DNA of 64,000 nt, taken from contig CM066998.1 of the NCBI GenBank assembly GCA_033977485.1, forward strand, positions 54,340,274 through 54,404,273, in the 5' to 3' direction. Under the pieces are notes generated by a model, which saw nothing but the letters and a program-made list of their open reading frames with translations, made no database searches and had not been told where the DNA came from. Each line of letters opens with the position of its first letter. Within the stretch, counting starts at the first letter, position 1. This DNA comes from Hydrangea macrophylla (taxonomy: Eukaryota; Streptophyta; Magnoliopsida; Cornales; Hydrangeaceae). A program made the translations under genes and the position numbers. Positions 60,608-64,000 of this stretch are shown one piece after another.

Positions 60608-61555
60608 CAAAAATACCGAGCAGTTCAATGCAGTTTTAATTGCAATCAAAGTCCCTTTCCGTTGTTTTTATAAGTTTGTTGATGGCGTATGTCATCCATA
60701 ACATATACATCATATACTGTGAGAATTTTACACTGCTTGTAGGACCAGTCATGATATTAGTACTAAAGTACATATGATTTGTGATCTATCTAATACAAAT
60801 ACTATATGAATATACAAAAGTTAAGTATATCCCATTATCTTTTGCTTTCACAAAATTCCCCAAACAATTCTGAAATGCAAAACAGAGCACAAGCTAGAAA
60901 CCAATTCTATGCTTTTCTATGCTTTTGTCATGATTCTTCAGTGTTTTCTGCAATAACTCTACATGTTCGTCCCGGAGTTTAAGAGTGAGTGGAATGCAAC
61001 TAGTGTTGACCTAAATCGCAGATTGGGTTGTTGTTGTCATCTACGTAGCATTGCGAGATGCATGGTCACATAAATTATTAGTAACACAGAGAAATGATTC
61101 TTTTATAAAACCTTCTATATCCATAATCACAATACTTTCCGCACGCCAAGTGTTTTGTCATTCATACTTTTCCCTTGTAAGTAAAATCCTCCCATCAAGA
61201 ATATTTACTGAAAAAAAGAAGAAGAAGAAGAAGAAGAAGAAGATGTTACAATGGGCTTTGAAGCCACAAACAATATCTTGGGGAGCATTTCTTTGTAAGA
61301 CCATGAAGCAAAACAACCATCAAGACAAAGCTAAATTTTCTCAAAGAAAGTTTAAAGAATTACCGTTAAAATAATCATTGAATGCAGTCTCCTTAAGGTA
61401 CGTGAAACATTGATTTCAGTTTCGCAAATTCCATCACCTAAAACTTTCAGTATTTAAAATTCAACACTTAATTTTTTTAGTTTTATCAAACGAACCTTTG
61501 GCAATTGGAATTCGGACCTTTTTAATTCTGGGCTTAGGGGTGTTGTTTTGCTATT
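60608..61555. other. Intergenic DNA, no gene recognised
   Basis: Contains a GAA microsatellite (61215-61242) and a diverged hAT-MITE fragment at about 61371-61500. Confidence 0.45.
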
Positions 61556-61842
61556 TGTGAGACCCGAACCTGAAAAGAATATTAAAATAATAAATCATTT
61601 ACTCTATTAAGCTGAACTGAGTGATTCGTGCCCAATATTGCATTCTTGACTACATGTTCTTTATTGTATTGGACACGAATTATCACTTAAACCGGGAGAT
61701 TTAATGGGTGAATTTGTGCGTTTGTTGTTCTTCTTGATGTTCTCTCTTTACTAATAATACCCCTTTTTCTTATAGGTAATTGAGGCATTGTTGGAGGCCT
61801 TGTTAATCAAAGAATAAAGGAAGAAGTCAAAAGCTAACCGAG

Positions 61843-62022
61843 CGAATCGATCCGCCCCTTTCACTTGGATCGATCCGGGCGTTTTATAGAACTCTCTGCC
61901 CAGAAATCCGAATGCGGATCGATCCGGATTTTCAACGCGGATCGATCCGCGTGTTTCGCTGAAGATTCTAACGGCGAATTAAAGAAGCAGATCGATCCGG
62001 CTTTTTGCCTTGGATCGATCCG
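61843..62022. promoter_or_regulatory. Dyad array GGATCGATCC upstream of the Athila TATA box
   Basis: Six 12-bp sites start at 61843 (CGAATCGATCCG), 61866 (TGGATCGATCCG), 61915 and 61938 (both CGGATCGATCCG, perfect palindromes), 61988 (CAGATCGATCCG) and 62011 (TGGATCGATCCG). Gaps are 23, 49, 23, 50 and 23 bp: three pairs, each pair 23 bp apart, and pairs repeating every 72-73 bp. The array ends 56 bp before the TATA box. Confidence 0.85.
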
Positions 62023-62077
62023 CGGCTGCTGAAGACTGCTCTCTTTTATTTACAAGTTTGCCATTGTGTGGGTTTGG

Positions 62078-62086
62078 TATAAATAG
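62078..62086 (+). promoter_or_regulatory. Athila LTR TATA box
   Basis: TATAAATAG within GGTTTGGTATAAATAGATAG. The expected start site is about 30 bp downstream. Confidence 0.7.
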
Positions 62087-63136
62087 ATAGAGATAGAGAT
62101 TTTTAGGGTTATCTTATACCTTGCATTTTTTTCTCCCAACATTCTTCTTCTTCTTCTCTCATTTTTAGGAACCCACTTGGGTTCCCTTCTATTTCTTCTT
62201 CATTTGTATAAACTTGAAGATTTCATTGAAGTTTTAATGGCTAGGTATATTTTCTATCTCTTCTCTTTTGATGATATTGCTATGTTTTCTATTATTAGTT
62301 AAATTACTTAGGTTGTGGATCATGAGTTCTTGGATTTAATGTGATAGCATTTTTAGGGTTCATTTGTGTAGGGTTCAAAACTAAGGGATTCATCTTATTT
62401 GTATTGCAACTATGATTGTTAAAACTTAGACTTTGAATCCTACCCTATGTATTTCATATGGAATATTATGTAACCTTGTGTTTTGCACTCTATGTGTTTG
62501 ATAAATGTTGTGTGTGGGATTTATAACTTGGGGTCTTCATCTTTGATGTCAAGCATCTTTGATTGTTCAAACTCTTCGTTCTTAAATACTATCTTTTGAA
62601 GGATTCATAGGTGATTTGTCCACTAAGTAGATTAGTTAGTGTAGGGTGGACAAATCATTCGAATTAGAAGCCATAGAGGCTTCATCTTGTATGTCATGCA
62701 TCCTTGATAGTCAAACGTTAGCTTCAAATCCGTTTCTATGGAAATCTCAAAGCTTCCTTCATCTTCACATAGATATACTCCGTGTGTTTGATAATATGCC
62801 ACAATGAAATGTTACCTTAGAATGTGCTTGAAACACTAGTCCATTTCATCTTGTTGTGACCCAAGATGGGGGGAATGATCCCAACCTATTACTTTTTATA
62901 TTAGTATTTATTTATCCTTTTCTCCTCCAAAAACCAAACAAAAAGCCGCAAGACGCAAAGTCATTTTCATTCCTTTTCATCATCTTTTCTTATTTATTTC
63001 TTTTGAGCATTATAATTAGTTACTAAACTTCCCAAACGTTGTTCTTGTATCAATCCCTGTGGACTCGACACCCTACTTCCAACATACTACGTTTTTAATA
63101 GGGTTAAATAAGAACTTGATTTTGACATAATCAAAA

Positions 63137-63154
63137 TGGCGCCGTTGCCGGGGA
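63137..63154 (+). promoter_or_regulatory. Primer binding site (tRNA-Asp type)
   Basis: TGGCGCCGTTGCCGGGGA, 3 bp after the Athila LTR. Confidence 0.8.
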
Positions 63155-63158
63155 TTGG

Positions 63159-64000
63159 TGTGACGCCCCGCCCCGCCACGGTTCCCGGCGACAGGGTGTC
63201 ATCCGGCGGAAGTACAACAATAACAGTAATAACAGTAGGCTTTGACACCAATCGATAACTCCCCGAGTCCAAGACTCCGAGGGTTACCTACATTAAACGT
63301 TCATCATTTGGAAACATTTATAAAACAGAAGTCTGGTTTTCATTTGAAACATTCTTTCTTGAAACAAAATGTTTTCAATATAAGCAGCGAAAAATCAGTG
63401 TTAAGCTATCCTTTATTTAAAAACGGGTGGACTAACATTTGTCCAATTTAAACATAATAGGTTCCTTGAAACCAAATTGTATTACATTAACTAAATGATA
63501 ATCCCCACACACGGGGTCTTCAAACTATAGCGGAAGTATTGTCAAGTCTCGGGGCCTTGCCCTTATCTATATCACCTGAAAGAGAGGTTTAATAGTTCAT
63601 AAGCCAAAAGGCTCGTATAGTCATATAACCGCACAATAACATCTGTTATATATCATGCATGAGTGTAATGAATGCCAATGTCAATGCATGAAAACCATTT
63701 TCATGCCTTTTCAAACACTCACCCTCAATCGTCATTATCATTACCCGGACCATGGGCTTCCCGTCCACGTAGGCCTAGCCTCAAACGTGCGGGACTTTGG
63801 GTCTTACGAATTACACGGAGGCCTAGCCTTTACCGTTACGAGGGTTTCTTGCAGCACATCTCGCAATTCGAGTTCCTAGTGGTACCCATCTCACATGCCT
63901 ACCCACAAATCCGGGATTTCTAACTTTTCAAAACAAAATCCCTCCTAGAGGATTTTATGCATGGAAGCCTCTAAGGTCTTCCCTTTTTAAAACCTGGAAG
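63159..64000 (-). mobile_element. Tekay-related LTR (minus strand), truncated by the window edge
   Basis: Starts on the plus strand as TGTGACGCCCCGCCCCG, the reverse complement of a GGGGCGTCACA LTR end. The minus strand reads CTCTCTTTCAGGTGATATAG (near 63576) and AAGGGCAAGGCCCCG, then AGGCCTAGCC and GGAGGGATTTTG blocks. These are in the same order as the plus strand at 39160-39660. It inserted 4 bp after the Athila primer site. Confidence 0.6.

Larger units (their letters stand above)
61556..63133 (+). mobile_element. Athila-type 5' LTR
   Basis: Starts TGTGAGACCCGAACC and ends GACATAATCA. It is followed by AAA and the primer site TGGCGCCGTTGCCGGGGA (63137-63154), the tRNA-Asp type typical of the Athila lineage. 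It has a clean TATA box (TATAAATAG at 62078-62086) and a dyad array upstream of it. The interior of the element is cut off by an opposite-strand LTR at 63159. Confidence 0.75.

Overview
The window is nuclear DNA of a flowering plant, probably a eudicot with a large, repeat-rich genome. The evidence is spliced genes with plant-type introns, a plant UBC27-type E2, Helitrons with CTAG ends, Tekay, Athila and Cassandra LTR elements, tRNA-derived SINEs, and long CT/CA/AT microsatellites. No bacterial or organellar gene organisation, CRISPR array, rRNA operon or tRNA gene was seen. The species was not determined.

Layout. 1-4834 is the 3' part of a UBC27-like E2/UBA gene (+) whose active-site Cys codon reads Arg. 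5265-6004 is a broken F-box/LRR gene cut off by a Helitron (6005-6798). 6800-14600 is intergenic, with MULE-type and hAT-type MITEs and two SINEs. 14676-20842 (-) is an 11-exon gene that splices conceptually to one open frame of 970 codons. It encodes two tandem ClpB/HSP101-like M-domain plus AAA2 halves with damaged Walker motifs. A Helitron (21030-22631) ends about 190 bp upstream of its start codon. 23278-35755 is a fold-back TIR element split by a complete Tekay-type Ty3/Gypsy element (24650-35198, target duplication GGAGG). The Tekay element has an extra acidic ORF before an intact gag-pol. 35855-37240 is a third Helitron. 38100-44800 is a nest of LTR-derived DNA: a probable LTR fragment, a solo LTR (-) and a Cassandra TRIM with 5S-like LTRs inside that solo LTR. 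44806-46316 holds MITE and TIR elements. 47202-51035 is a non-autonomous gag-only LTR element of TR-GAG type (target duplication GTATC). 52191-57102 holds a TIR element, a Helitron terminus, a dyad-motif cluster, a RING-like fragment and a MITE. 57770-60607 is a 1.38-kb tandem duplication. 61556-63133 is an Athila-type LTR followed by its tRNA-Asp-type primer site and then an opposite-strand LTR running off the right edge.

The most unusual pattern is shared by several unrelated LTR families. Each carries a cluster of short self-complementary motifs with a TCGA centre: CAATCGATTG, CAGTCGACTG, GGATCGATCC and TTCGACCGGTCGAA. The sequence differs between families, but neighbouring copies usually lie 19-25 bp apart, about two helical turns. 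In the Tekay and Athila LTRs the cluster sits just upstream of the TATA box. The likeliest reading is an array of dimer-binding sites that has been rebuilt in each family. Several of the same LTRs also share a splice-acceptor-like AG|GTGA block, suggesting a conserved leader intron.
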